In this document: piece by piece, positions 11,581 to 24,924 of the stretch
How positions within the stretch are numbered: the stretch's first letter is position 1
How the letters are laid out: each line of letters opens with the position of its first letter
Origin: Patiria pectinifera
Lineage: Eukaryota > Echinodermata > Asteroidea > Valvatida > Asterinidae
Length of the DNA stretch: 64,000 nucleotides
Reading direction: 5' to 3'
Assembly (NCBI GenBank): GCA_029964075.1
Contig: CM057136.1
Location: 10,106,001-10,170,000 of the forward strand
Program-made: the position numbers and the translations under genes
Notes under the pieces: model-generated
What the model saw: only the letters and a program-made list of their open reading frames with translations
What the model was told of the DNA's origin: nothing
Database searches by the model: none

Positions 11581-12521
11581 AAGGTGTTGATCACAGACAA
11601 GACGTATTACCAACCAATAGGATATGAGAAGCACGAGGCTGTTGCCTGTCCTCACATACACGTGTGTTATAAGGTCAGGTCGATCCCTGCTCCATGCGGC
11701 TTCATCAAATGTACGGTACAGGCTAAAAAATCAAATCGTGGTGGAATGCGGAAACTAGCACACGGAGAGCAGTGACGTAGCCAGGAATTTTTCAGTGTGT
11801 GTGTGTGTGTGTGGGGGGGTCGCTGGGGGGCTGGAACGTTTCATGGGGGGGGGGCGTCATGTAGATCAATGATCATTTGTTTAGAAACTCAAAATCTCAG
11901 TGGGGGCGACTGGGGGCGACAAGGTTTCATGGGGGAGGTCGCCCCCCCCACGCCCCCCCCCCCGGCTATGCCACTGACGGAGAGCAACTTTATCCGTTTC
12001 GCTACCAAGCAATGACACTGTATATGGGTATTTCCATAAATAAGGGTATACCAATGCATATTTATATGCATAACTTTGTACATAAGGTATTTTCTGCACT
12101 CTTGACAGTTTCAGTATGTGGTAATGGTTTGTCATTGTCACTCAAAACATGAATCGTTAAAAGCAAATTTATCTTCTTCATACATGATGAAAATCATTTT
12201 TTCAAGTGTAAAGGGGAAACCAAATTTGTTAGCCCCGTTACACGTAAAATCACTGGTTTTTTTGTCATAAATATCCTGCAACATTACACTAAAAAAAATT
12301 GAAAGACATTTATTTTATAAACTAATTGGTATGACTACGTACTAAAAGAAATTGAGACATTTTAATGAAATACTTAAGATTATATGGTGCATAAAAGTTA
12401 CTGGTTTTACGTGAAATGAGGAAACCAACCTCTAAATAAGGACATAATCACAATTTTGTTCAATATATCCCATCTGAAAATGTCTGAATGTTATAGAATA
12501 ATAATTGCCATTTATTAGCTT
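11581..12521. other. Non-coding with GC-skewed and simple tracts
   Basis: No gene. It contains a G-rich/C-rich tract (11800-11965) of the same kind as in repeat family A, and AT-rich sequence after it. Confidence 0.5.
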
Positions 12522-13400
12522 ATGGAATTTATAGAATTCAGAAATTTTCAAAGAAAGCTAACAGATATAATGGCACCAAAAGATATTTTGCTTCACACTG
12601 TAACGGACATTGATGCTAAACTGCATCCAGGCAGAGTAGGGAGGCTGTGTGTGGGGTTAGTCAGTCCCAGGCTAACGTCTTATAAAAAGCACACAAGAAG
12701 TCATTATTACCTACAATGCGACTGGCGGGTCGGTCGGCGCCATAAAACCGAGCGGGGCCCATGGGTTGGGTTTGGGAGCAGTCTGCACGGCGGAAATGGC
12801 GTTGATGTTCTAAGGTTTCTACGGTATTGAAGGCGTGCAGCAGCACCAGCAGTAGGTGAACGTGTAGTAAAGGGCGGTTATACAGTATGTTCCGGCCAGC
12901 TGCATCCGTAGCGGAATGACGTCCCAGCGGATTATTAGTCTATAATTCTCTTGTATATGAATGATGTGATAATGAACAGAAGGAGAAGTAGAAGGGAAGG
13001 CCAGGCCAGGACGTAGGAAAACAGGATGGATCGATAACATCAGGAAGTGGACGGATGGAGGAATGGCCGTGGCAAGAGCACAGGCACACAAGAGAATGCC
13101 GACGGTTCTATGAGGATTATGGCAAAACAGCAGCAGCAGCAGTAACGGACATTTGGGGGACACCATGGTTTTCCCTGTTACACGTGAAACTAGAGACTTA
13201 TATGCATTATATTTCTTAAGCCTTCCATTGAAAATTCAAATGTTCATAACAGACACAAGTATCTTTACTGCTTTATATCATATAGGCCCATGAATTTGAG
13301 ACATTTTCGACGAAAACCAACAGAAATATGGCACAAATAAGTCACCAATTTCACGTGTAACACAGGAACGGTGTCCATGTTACACGTGAAACCAGGTTTT
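12230..13400. repeat. Recurrent TTACACGTGAAA motif
   Basis: Variants of TTACACGTGAAA occur at about 12239, 12405, 13174 and 13379, and in inverted form (TTTCACGTGTAA) at about 13352. The core CACGTG is an E-box palindrome. The spacers also share TTTTTTGTCATR. This looks like a diverged tandem or foldback repeat, interrupted by the LINE tail. Confidence 0.45.
12975..13165 (+). pseudogene. Non-LTR retrotransposon C-terminal tail fragment
   Basis: A short frame encodes G-R-R-K-T-G-W-I-D-N-I-R-K-W-T-D-G. This is the characteristic W-I-D-N-I-R-x-W segment near the C-terminus of many LINE reverse transcriptases (RTE/L2-like lineages). It is followed by a stop and then, in a shifted frame, by R-F-Y-E-D-Y-G-K. 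The fragment is broken and lacks the catalytic region. Confidence 0.5.
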
Positions 13401-13527
13401 TTGTCATGTAGGAAGAAAATCCAGTCCGAAAATGAAAAATGTATGTTTAAAGTACTTAGATCAACCAGTCCTACAAATTTATACTGCAAAGGTTAAAGAA
13501 AATATTTTGCATACAAACATATATAAC

Positions 13528-15379
13528 TAGGGGTGGGTATTAGCCCATACTTTTTGAGCTGCCCCCCTCAAAATATGTAGTGACTCATGGGAATTAAGGT
13601 AAAACACTTAAAAATATTATTTGAGACCGTTAACCCCCCTGTACATGGCCCTCAAAGTCTCCATGTGCACAAATTGTATGTAACTATTTTTCGGCTCCAG
13701 ACCATTTTCTCTCACTATGGTCTACCCTAGACATAAGTTATTTAAATAGAGGAAATAAAGAAACGTCCCAAATTTTTTGTTTAGTAAATCCTTTTGTTTC
13801 ACCTCTAGTGTGTTTCATGTATGTCATTACAATTTTAACCATTGCCAATACAAATTCTTACTTAAAAAAAAACCTTAGGTTTAAAACACATGCCCATGCA
13901 GGTTTGCATGCGGAATGCAGTTATAAGAAGGTCTACTTATTTTTGTTTTGCCTGAAAAAAAAAGAATGTTTTCAGCACATACCAAAACAATAATTAAACA
14001 CACAAAAGCTGAAAACAATGTTCCTGAAATTAAAGTGGCCTTTGAAATTGCCAAAAGAGGAGGATTGCACTTTTAATTTTTTGCGATTTGTTGATTTGTT
14101 CCCGTTTTCCCAATTTTACATAACTTGGCTAGTATTAGTCTAAGTGTTAAGATTTTACGTGATTTTGAATATGCTGAATTGATTTGAAAGGGAAAAACAG
14201 AGAACATGATAATTCTATTCGTTCAAAAGTAATTGCGGGTATGGTTAATGTTGAATGCATTGGACTACTTATTTAAGAGATGTCTATAGCCGGCTCTGTT
14301 AAACATCATTCATCGTGGCGTCTGCTTTGGTGGTAAATTGTCCAAATATATCGTCAGATTTGCCTATTCGACTAAACTATAGTCTAGGGCCTAGTCTTCC
14401 GTACACTCATATACTCATCGACCTGGTCTGATGATGTGAATGGTCCGATCCCATACCTCATAGTTTATCTTCGAGTTCATCCTGTGCAGAATTCCACATT
14501 GCACATTACTTCTGGTATAGTAAAATTGTTACACCCGAGTATTCTCGGAAGGAACCTGGCTATCTTCGCTCGATATGATCAATAGTTAGCAGCTTTGACC
14601 ATGTTGACTTGGGCTGATATGAAGCACTAAATGTAATTAATACAGATGTTTTACCCACCTCATATTGAAAACAAAATAAGAAACAAATCATCCATGAAGT
14701 TTACTGCAAGGCGGATTTCAACATTAGCAAAGTAAGTGGAGTTCACAAATTGTAAACTTAACAATCATATCATGGCAATGCAACTTAATAGCCCTGTACC
14801 GAGTGGTGATATCACAATAAAAAAGGAGATGTTCCCGTTATTATTGATACTAGCTCCAGATAGACAAACAGTGTTTCACAAAGAAAAGGTCCATCAGTAC
14901 AAGTTTCAAATTAGGAAGGCAGTCCTATTATGCTCAGGGAAAGTGAGTGGATAAACTATGGACCAAATAACAACTTTTTCACAATCAGTGCAAGAAATGG
15001 CCAGTAAAAAATAACTTAACTTAAAGGTAGCATGTTTGAATAATCATTGAACCGCAAAATCTATTGCGTTTAATGACTTAAAACCGCCAACTTTGTCCAC
15101 AAAATATGAACAGCTGATCTCCTGTGTGGCACAAATGGTTTTTAATATTTATAGTCTAGTACCTTACAATTTGCCTTTCATACGTACATTAGAAGTCATG
15201 TCATTTTAACAGCCATAGAGGGCGCCCTTCTCCCAAAACTTATTGGCGGCATGTACGGGGGGTTAAACTTTTGAAATTTTTGTTTTAATGTTAAATTGTT
15301 GTTTGTAGTAGGCTACTACATATTTTGAAGGGGGCAGAATACTAAAAAGTGAAAAAGAGTGAAATAATACCCACCCTTA
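13528..15379. mobile_element. hAT-like DNA element with intact target duplication
   Basis: The left end TAGGGGTGGGTATTA and right end TAATACCCACCCTTA are inverted repeats. Similarity continues inward for about 65 bases, including GCCCCCYTCAAAATATGTAGT. The element is flanked by the same 7-mer ATATAAC at 13521-13527 and 15380-15386, a target-site duplication. TAGGGGTGGG-type termini are usual in hAT elements, although hAT duplications are normally 8 bp. No transposase is recognisable, so it is probably non-autonomous. A stretch at 14736-14945 reads open for about 70 codons and stops at a good donor (AAAGTGAGTGG), suggesting a captured or decayed exon; I do not recognise it. Confidence 0.8.
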
Positions 15380-15386
15380 ATATAAC

Positions 15387-17560
15387 AATGTCACATTTTG
15401 GTCCCCTTATTATTTTATGCCTCCAGTACCATACTGATGTGAGTGACAATGCATTGCTTACCACTGCATCTGTGACATTTTCTAATTATTTCTAAATACT
15501 GATCCAACCACCAGGCTGATGGCCTATAGTAATGAACAATCGAATGAAAAGGTGCACGCATCCATTAATAACAACTTTGGCAATGTCATGTTTGAGGTTC
15601 ATTGCTTTTGGGTGAAGCAGGTTCTGCCAAGGATCTTTGGGGGGACGTTTTGTTTTGGTTCAACAAATTGCGAAGCCACCGGCTTGTGGTTGGGGGCCCG
15701 CTTAGGGGCCTCGAAATTTGTTTTACTAAAGAAGATTTCTGGTGCATTTTAAAACAAATCTGTGGGTCTTTAAGCTACATTTGTCCTTAAAATTTAGAAG
15801 AGATTTATAATACTTTTTTAATTAAAAAGAATCAACATCTTACAAACATTGCAACCTTTTGAACTGGAAAAGTATAGTTATAAAAATAAGTTTCCAATTA
15901 AAAGACTTCTGCTTCGATCTACACACCTTTCAAAAATAGGCTCGGTATGTCGGTAATGTGTTTTGTTAATGTTTTGTGTTGATGAGTGGCGTATTCAATC
16001 ATACGTATCTTGGGCCTGGATGGTGTTCATTAGCGTCACGAAATGCATCGAAAAATATATTTATTTAAGGTGGATGATACGTAAAAAGTAATGGAGAATT
16101 TAAATCGTGCACGCAACTATGCCCAACGTTAGTCACGACAGCCGCTGGCCAGCACTGGCCACACACTCTAAAACAACTAATTGACTGGTTTTCCTAGTTA
16201 TTGAAAACTGACTAAGAGTTTGGGTTAAATCAGGGTTAATCAGGAATTACAATCATAGATTTTCATGTGATTTTCGTTCATTTATAAATCATGTACTAAA
16301 CAAGAAAAAAAATCATGTTAAAATTGGTATATACGTGCTTTATCCAATGTTCGTTTTTCTTGTCCAAACTAAATTTAAAGGAATAAAATGCCCTTTAACA
16401 AATAAATTTGCTTGTTCGCTTGTTTCTGGTATTTAAACCAATTTTAAAAGTGTATTTTAAAATGGCGCCCTCCAATGCAGAAAATTGTGCACACTATTCA
16501 GAACAAATTAGGAGCGTCCCACTCTTAATTCAAAAGTTATTGTTTACATGTCGTGGGCCGATTTTTGATGTCGTGCAATGTCTCATTGGAAAGCTCAGAG
16601 TTTATGTAATGCTAGAAAATTATCAATGCAATTTGAAAATCTATTTGACAAGTGCCTCACCCCAGAAGTTCAAACTTTAATGCTCTCTTATTTGACATTG
16701 GTAAATAGGGGCGTATACATATTATATCCCCCACTAATTGACCGGGGGATGGGCTATTGAATAATTCCCCCCCCCCCACTTTTTCATGATGAGAAACGAA
16801 AAATATGCGGATTACGAGGTATTTTACGGACTTGCCAACAACCAAAAGGCATTAAATAGCACTGAAATGGAGTCAGAAAAATATACAGAGAGGCATAAAA
16901 TGTGGCGTTTCGATGTAAGCGTCAGTATTCATAAAGATGTACACGTGTATCACCGACAGCACCCCTATAGTGTTGTCCAGCCCCCCCCCCCCCCCACACA
17001 CACACACACACCCACGCTTACATAGGCATGGGGTACTTCCTTTGTTCTCGTGTACTAAAATTTTGCAACGTCGCACACTTATGTCAAAATGCTCTTATTT
17101 TAACCATAGTTAATTTCCTGGGCTGAAATTCGGACTTAAAATCCCTTTTCTAAAACACTTCCATTTGCGACAAATCAACCCACCTTGGAAATTCCTAGTT
17201 TTTGAGTAAAATCCATGTTTTTGAGTAAAATCATGACTTAGTACTAGTAGCCATCAGAAAGCGGTAACATGTCCTAACAACTGATATTTAGCACGAAAAA
17301 TATTGAAATATTTAGTGAGAAAACATAATTTTTCAGACCAGTCCCAGTCATAGGGTTGGTACACAGGGTGTCAAGTAAAGTCCATCTATGGAATTCTTTC
17401 CCCGGACGGGCATATATGGTCCATATATCTTGTTTATTTTTGAGCATTTTGCCGCTTTAAAGATCAAACGACTTCCGCGACTCTAAAACTTTATTCAGAA
17501 TTCTAACAAAAGAGACTTTTTACCCATTATTTTTCAGTTCCAGTTGAATTTTTTTTTTAG
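15387..17560. other. Non-coding, with scattered dispersed repeats
   Basis: No gene recognised. It contains the second copy of the 7.7-kb repeat (17040-17213). A segment at 17245-17420 resembles 31165-31330 (shared ATCAGAAAGCGRTAACATGTC and TATGGAATTCTTTCC). C-rich and CA tracts lie near 16980-17010. Confidence 0.45.
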
Positions 17561-18073
17561 TATCTTTACGCAACAATTTTTGCAAACGGAAAAGGCCCCT
17601 AGCTCCTTACTTAGTATTAATGTTGACCGCGATCGGTTGATCGTGATGCTATCTGTCGATTGCGCTGCAACCAGTCGAACCGCTTCTCAAATACTAAAAG
17701 CCATTGACATGGTTAGTGAACTGTTTCTATACCTTATGTTTAGCCTGAAATACTCAGTGAACCCCAAATAAACTGTGAACTGCTGTGTGCATATTGCATT
17801 ATTTTGGTGACCCACAGAAATTATCATGTGTGTTTGGAAGCAGAGAAAATAAAGAAAAAAATGAATCGGATTTACTTAAACAAAATCAGCAGTTCATATC
17901 AGTTCTCTTTGGTTCCACTGGTTGCACAGGGTACAAGGGTAATGGTAGTTATCAGAACAGGATGTTAGCTTCATGATGAATTCGCAACTCTCACATTTTG
18001 GTTTCAGGACGATTCTAGTAACATGGAAGCGAAGCCTGTGATGAAACAAGATCCTGCCGAGAAGCAACCATGA
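17561..18073 (+). CDS. Two putative terminal exons of an unrecognised gene
   Basis: Exon A (17561-17711) follows a long T-tract ending TTTAG and stops at a donor ATG|GTTAGT. It encodes a non-repetitive segment with S-S-L-L-S-I-N-V-D-R-D-R-L-I-V. Exon B (18008-18073) follows TTTGGTTTCAG and encodes D-D-S-S-N-M-E-A-K-P-V-M-K-Q-D-P-A-E-K-Q-P then TGA. Exon A ends in phase 0 and exon B opens in phase 0, so splicing preserves the frame across a 296-base intron. Exon A must receive two bases from an earlier exon (phase 2), which I could not find. Family unrecognised; a 3' gene end or a pseudogene tail are both possible. Confidence 0.35.
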
Positions 18074-18752
18074 AGCGGAAACTACAACTTTAATATGCCT
18101 CATTTTCTCATGGGAGCAGACCAAATGCAGCCTCATCAGCTGGTTGAGTCTGTTGCAGTAGCAAGTGCGACCGTTCAACGGTAAATGGGAAAACAATGAC
18201 ATTTTCTTGGAAAGAAGATACCCCTAACCTGCAGGAAGCGTTCAAAGTGTGCTGCTATGCTACAATATTTGGCCCTCACTAAATGAAGTAGGCTTAAATT
18301 TTTTTAGTCTGTGTAGCCTACGTGTACATGTAGGCCCTACTTTAGTCTTTATCGTCACTCTAAGTCTAATCCATATCACATTTTCAGTTCTACATGTAAA
18401 TTGTAACACAGAAATAAAAGAGGTGCTACATTTTATTGTGCAGATATTTGTGACAATTATTTAATTTTACCTAGATACTTGTAATGTAGTGGCCAAACTC
18501 AGATTTCTTCTTTTTGCCTAGTGAGGGCGCTATACCAGAATGACGGTAACCAAGCGCTCCACAGCAACATGGCTTTAGCGTTTTAAAGTTTGCAACTTGT
18601 GTGATAACTTCTTCGCCCAAAGCAATAATACCGCTGAGGTTTATTAAATCATTGGTACAGCAGTTTACCGTTAAACAATTTCTATAAATTATTTAGTGAT
18701 TAGTGTGATATTTAGTACCGTTTTATAAGCCTAAAAGTTGAATTTTCAACGC
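18074..18752. other. Non-coding
   Basis: No gene seen. It would start as 3' UTR if the preceding exons are real. Confidence 0.5.
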
Positions 18753-18964
18753 ATTTGTTATGGGCGGCCATTAGGGCAAAAAAGACAATCACAAAATTAA
18801 AGTTAAACAAAAATACAATAAAATCAAATGCAAAATAATAAACAATAACGTACAGTTAACAATGAAAATGTAGGACAACAAAATCAAGAAACCCAAAACA
18901 AAATTGAATCGTAAAAAAAATAAAAACATAAATTAAACATAACAAATAAAACACAAATTAAATT

Positions 18965-19275
18965 AAACCCAAAATTACTGTAAGTCCCGCGTCGAATGTA
19001 AACCCCAAAATTACTGTAAGCCCCGCGACGAATGTAAATCCCGAAATTACTGTAAGCCCCGCGTCGAACTAATGTATACCCCAAAATTACTGTAAGTCCC
19101 GCGTCGAATGTAAACCCCAAAATTACTGTAAGCCCCGCGACGAATGTAAATCCCAAAATTACTGTAGGCCCTAAGCCCCGCGTCGAACTAATGTATACCC
19201 CAAAATTACTGTAAGTCCCGCGTCGAATGTTAACCCCAAAATTACTGTAAGCCCCGCGACAAAATTGTAAACCCC
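18965..19275. repeat. Minisatellite in left arm of the 9.4-kb element
   Basis: About eight units of roughly 36-45 bases built on CCCCAAAATTACTGTAAG, each followed by CCCGCGTCGAATGTA or CCCGCGACGAATGTA. Two subtypes alternate (GCGTCGAA and GCGACGAA). Confidence 0.9.
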
Positions 19276-19899
19276 AAAATTATTTAAAGCGGGGTACCAG
19301 TCTACATGGACTGTACACAACGGCCTATCACTGCAGCGTGGCCGCGCTACATGGACTGTACACGTGCAACTTTTGCGTTTATTTGGAGGGGGCGTAATCA
19401 TACACGAAGCCACTATATGTTACATGTCAAGTCGGATTGGAGGGGAATTTTTTTTGGGGGGGGGGGCAGCCACCATGATCAATTAATATTGTCAGATTGG
19501 GAATTTTTTTCTTTTTTGAGAAGTGATTAATAGCTGAGAACATAGCAAGGATGGACCGATATGTGCAGGCTAAGTTCAGGGAATAATTTTCATGGTTGGA
19601 AAATTCCAAGAAAATTGCCAATTTGCCGCCGTGAAGTACAGTTGATTTAACGGGGAACAAAATTGGGTTTTGTTATCAGCATCAGCAGGACCGTTCCTCT
19701 TTCTTTTTACTTTTTTGGGAAAGGAGTCAAATGATCTGAGGACCGAAGGCTCTGCGAACTGATGAACATTTTTGACTTTATCTTGCGACCAGCATGACTA
19801 TAAGTCTTGTAAGTTGTAGGGGAAAACTCTGTTGATTTACACTGGTATGGATATCGGTACCAGTGTAGGTACATAATGCCTAGAGCGTATTTCAGAGAC

Positions 19900-22800
19900 A
19901 AATTTGAAAAACGCGAATACAACAAAGAAGATTTAACCCTACTTTCTCAGTCAAAAAGGCGAGATCTCGTGAACGTTAAGAGAAATTAACCGATAAAAAG
20001 ATGCCACTTGTCTTAATACTACCCACAAAAAAAGCACCCGGCAAACGGGCCCTTCTCGAAACACACTGGCAGTGGCGGAAATCTGTTTTGGGGACTGGGA
20101 TGACTAAACTAATAAAAAATTCGGCACGGCCGTGAAAATTGGAAGGCGAGGGGGGGGGGGGACTCTTGCTGGACACCACACAATGACACCAGGGGGAGTT
20201 GAACAGATGTACATCATGTATACCTACGCCCCTTGACCTTACATCAAAAGGCGCATTTAAAGCTGTTGTACTTTTTCTTCCTTTTTCAGTACTCTATTGA
20301 ATACATTTTGGTTGTAGGGAAGTTTAAAATATCTCAAAATCTGCCCTTTTTTGTCTTCTCACCACGTGGGCAAGGGGTGTGGGGATGTGATCCAATAGTC
20401 CATCCCCCTTGGTCTATAATGGGGGAGGGGGATATAAACCCCCATCCTTCCAAGGGCGGATTTTTTTTTGAGGGAGGGGCAACGGAGGCCCGCCCCCCCC
20501 CCAAAAAAATAGAAACCATTTTTTTATGTGACGTCGCAATAAAGGCAGGCACTGCGTACACCAGCATCTTTTCCTCAAAAAAAAAAGTCAAAGTGGTCAG
20601 AAATTGCCTCAGATCGCACCACAGAGCATCTAGAATCCAAAAAATCAAACCGCACGCCGTAATTTTTCGGACCCACTTTTTGGAGGACCAATTATTTTTG
20701 TCACCCCCATAAAAAAAATCGTGTTCTGGATCCACCCTTGCTTCCCTCCCCCGGATTTATGCCCCTGAGACCGACATTATATATATTATATATATACATA
20801 TCTATGTATTATTTACCATCGTTAGCAAAGAAGTGAATACATAGAAGGCTAAACATATGGTGACTGATGAAATTCGGAAAAAAACAACCCAAAATATCCT
20901 CTGTTTCACCCATCACAAAAACAACAGGTGGGACGGCACAAAATTATTACCACCTGTATAAATCACATCATTAAGTGAATTAGAAACCAAAAAATACACA
21001 AATGAACGCAAAACAAACCTTGCGTCGCCTACACCGGAGATGGGTTTTACATTACGAATTTCTCCCATTTAAAAGTCTCTCAAAATCCCACATCCTTTTC
21101 GAAGAGAAGATTAATGGGAACATGTCTCCTATGCCAGGGGATAAGTATCAGTCTAATCACTCAACGCCTCCTAAAACTTGCCAATTGTGATATGTCCACA
21201 GTCAACCTAGGTCGCCAACAGGTGGTCTGGGGGCATGGTAATGCCCAACTGACCATGCACTGACCCTGGGTCAGCTAAGTTCAAGCTACACAGTAAAAAG
21301 CTCTCCTCTGAGAGTTTCCACACCAAGTGGAGGGCAAATTATTATAATGAGTGGCACACACTGTACACAATGTACCAGTATGCACAGATACAGATAGGAT
21401 TTGTGCATAGGCCTACACAAATTGTTGGTAGTGTTTGATGCAGGTTTCCCTTCATTGTATACATACCGGTACATATAGTACTGAATTTAGATTCAGAATA
21501 TGCACTCAAAAAAGTTGCTGAGAAAGCTTTAACTTCAGGGTTTTTTATCACAGTGAAATGAACGCTAACAGTAAAAAAAATAGGCCTATTTTATACAAGT
21601 TCAATCATTTACCATGTAATACTGCAGAGTCATCATCAAAATTAAACACTTAATTGGCCCAATCGTAGGCAGGTCCGGAGGGGAGGGGGTATCCTCCAAG
21701 GGGTAAACGTATGTATGCCCCCTTTTTTTCTTTTCAAAATGTCTGTGTCCCAAAATTTTACAACTTTCAATGATCCATTTTGATGACAGATACAGCATTC
21801 TTCGAATTAGACATCAAGGTATATTTGACTCTATAAAAAAACAACAAATAATGATGTACACCCGATTAAAGTGCTAAAACAACAACATTTATAAACAAAT
21901 ATTTTGTTCCCATTCAACTGAATGTTTAAAGAAGTTTTTTATTTGCAAAGAATAAACTGTTGGCGCACTTTACATAAAATCAAAGATGTGGCACATTTAA
22001 TTATGCAAGTACTACATACACAAAGCAGTTTTGCTAACATGCACAACCGTACCGAAGAAGTGCTGTAAGGCAATAAAACAAATCAAAACTTGCACAATAA
22101 CTTAAACTTAGGTATTTAAAATAGGGACCCAGGTCACTGATGATGGTTTAAAAAAATGTAGCTTCACGTGTTGTTCAGTTTATTTTCAAAAAAAGCAAAC
22201 CTTAACAACAGTTTGTGGAGGTCTAAAACAGTAGAGTAAAATAAAATATAACAACCCAAAACATGGAGAACCACAACACGTATGCAAATAAAATGGACAA
22301 TGATGAAGTGGAAACCAACTGTACAAAGATGCTCTTCTATTTTTTTTTTTATGGGAAATTTCGAAGAGTATGTTGTTTTAAATTTAATCGAACAAATAAA
22401 CTTGTTTACATTTGTAATTTCTAAAACCACCTAAGTCTAGTTGTACAAAAAAAAACAACTCAGCCAATTGTTCAAAATTGAATGTTGCAGCATGGAAAAG
22501 GATTATTAGTTGCACATAAAGAGTAAAGGAAGAGACACAAGAGAATAATTGAAAAGAATTATTGTAACATATACATGTACACACAAGACACGCTTGAAAT
22601 CTCTTAAATCACTTATACTATATGACGCTATGATGACTATAAGTGTCTGAGCTACATGGGGAAAAGACAATCACCAGATTCTCTGTATATAATGAAAACT
22701 AATTGTAAAGATACTCTAAAACAAAGTACATCAATTCAAGAAAAATAAATTGATTCATAAAACTTCCAAGCCGAAGCAATATAAATCACTGACTTAAGAG

Positions 22801-23446
22801 TCTTGCATTTGTGAAATACTTCGCCAGAATGAGTACAATCAACGGTACGATTCATAAGGGCCTTTTTTGTAGAACAAGAAGTCTATATAAACAATTTACA
22901 ACTGCACTACCCCAAGCAACAAAATCATGATTATTGCATTATAAATATCCTGCGAAATTTCAAACGGAAAATCTCTTTGGATAATTGCACTGTAAATGTA
23001 TAAGGCACATGTAATTCCATGACAGCTAGCCCTGAAACTCAGAAAGTAATACCATCTGTAGACTTTTGATTAATCGGTGTTATAAAAAAAATAATACTTG
23101 GTTGGAACTGACCTATATGATTTTTCTTTAAAGATGCATTCCGATCTCTGTCCTTTTGAAAAGATCAGGCTTTATGACGTATAATTCCAAATGTTAATTA
23201 CAAAGAAACTATTCGTTGTTCAGAATTTTAAATTTTGTATAAATGAGCAACTGCAGAGTTGTAATCGTCCACCGTAGTTGTTTGCTTTTTCTGTTCGATG
23301 CTCAGCCACTTCTTTGCTTTCCACATTTCCAAATATATGTGCTCTTCAATATTAGAGAGCCCTGAATACTCTTTGCGAAATAACTTTGCTTGTTCAGGGA
23401 ATGAAACCTTGTGAGTACTTAAATGATGTTTAAAAAAAACATTTTT
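19900..23446. other. Interior of the 9.4-kb element, no gene seen
   Basis: Open frames here are short and not protein-like. At 20455-20735 there is a repeat whose inverted copy lies at 34262-34520. Otherwise AT-rich sequence. Confidence 0.5.
20455..20735 (-). repeat. Repeat family C (inverted copy at 34262-34520)
   Basis: Shares, on opposite strands, TATGTGACGTCGYAATAAAG-like, TTTTCCTCAAAAAA and GAAATTGCCTCARATCGCAC-like phrases in the same order. It is bounded by G-rich or C-rich runs. No coding capacity. Confidence 0.75.
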
Positions 23447-24924
23447 ACATTAAGATTGTAAGCCTTAGGGGCCATTCAGAATTTTCAATGTTTTAAAATT
23501 TCGACTTTTTTTCGAAATTATTTTGACCCACCCACCCACCCCTAATTTCGATTAATAAAAAACTGAACATGTACATGTACATGCACTTGCATATACATGT
23601 ACTTGAACACCATGTACATGTGTGTCTAGTTCAGTGACGGCGTGAAGTTGTCGGTCTTCCTCTTTTTATGTAATAAAATATGTGATACCTCACCAACAAG
23701 TATCTTTTAACGAAATTCAATCAGAATATTTATCAATTTTTAAAAAAATGTTTAGTTGTTGTGTTACTTGTTGGTGTCCCTGCCACACTGTACGATGGTG
23801 TAGCCGTGCGTTTGCACGTGGATTGTGTACTTTCGTTTTGACGGGGACTTTACTGAATAGAGTCTGGTGACTGTACATAGAAATTTCTTTGAATAAAAAG
23901 TCGAATCGTTCATTCATGTGCACTTGTTATGCAAAGCAGGGGCAGTGGTTCAAGGATATCTATGTCGACTTGCAAAAAGTGTGCAAGAACGCGACTTGAA
24001 TGCTTTTATGTGTTCACAATACAACGACGCTGTTGAGTTATTTCACTGTGTGACACAGTGAGAAATTTTGGAATCATAATGGCGTCAGCGATACTTGCTG
24101 GGGAGCTCTTGCGTACGACTTTCTGTACTTTGGTACTGTTGTTTCCAGGACAATTGTGTGTACGGTAACCCGACGTACCCAGATTTTTAAAGACGAAATT
24201 GCCGACCTCAAACTTGTTAGTGCCATATTTGGCAACTACATGTGCGTTATTAGTTTAATTAAACAAATGAACAGGTTAATTAAACATAGTACCATTGAAG
24301 GTACCAAAAAGTAAACATAACAGCATAGAAGACCGATAGACGAACATAACATGTTACAAAATAAACATATTTGTCTGGATAATTTTTTAGGGCGTTACCG
24401 GCCAGTGAAAACAAACTTGTTGCAAATAGATCATGGGAGTTACTTTTCTTTGACTTTTCATACAAGTTTACATAAACTTTAACTGTATGACCTGCAGTGG
24501 CGTAGCCACAGAGGGCGACAGCCCCCATGAAACCTTGTCGCCCCCCCCCCCCAGTCGCCTCCCCCACTGAGATTTTGAGTTTCTAAAAAACTTATCATTG
24601 ATCTACATGACGCCCCCCCCCCCCCGCCATGAAATGTTCCAGCCCCCAGCGCTAGCGCCCCCCACTAAAAAATTCCTGGCTACGCCACTGACAGTACATA
24701 CAGGGGACGAAGTTGGAAAAGAAACACGCATCGCGATATCGGAACGTTTGCGCGTAGTTCAGGCAAGTCAAAAGATCTATTTTTCTTTGTTTTTTTATCT
24801 TTTTCCATGGAAAGTGAATTTCGATTTTCAATTATTTAGCTTGACCCACCCACCCACAATTTGGAAAAAAGATCGAAATTTTAAAACATTGAAAATTCTG
24901 AATGGCCCCTTACAATCTTAATGT
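23447..24924. mobile_element. Repeat family A, full copy with terminal inverted repeats
   Basis: 23447-23504 and 24873-24924 are inverted repeats (left ACATTAAGATTGTAAG, a 6-base insertion CCTTAG, then GGGGCCATTCAGAATTTTC; the right arm lacks the 6 bases). The body from about 23998 matches the truncated copy at 10245-11130. No transposase is seen, so this is a non-autonomous DNA element nested inside the 9.4-kb transposon. The target duplication is unclear because flanking bases also pair. Confidence 0.75.

Noticed and set aside
18965..19275. CRISPR-like repeat-spacer array
   Set aside because: Units are contiguous minisatellite repeats with variant positions, not repeats separated by unique spacers, and they are mirrored in the other transposon arm.
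20233..20735. 159- and 133-codon frames on opposite strands
   Set aside because: They lie in repeat family C with homopolymer runs; the inverted copy at 34262-34520 shows the frames are not conserved.
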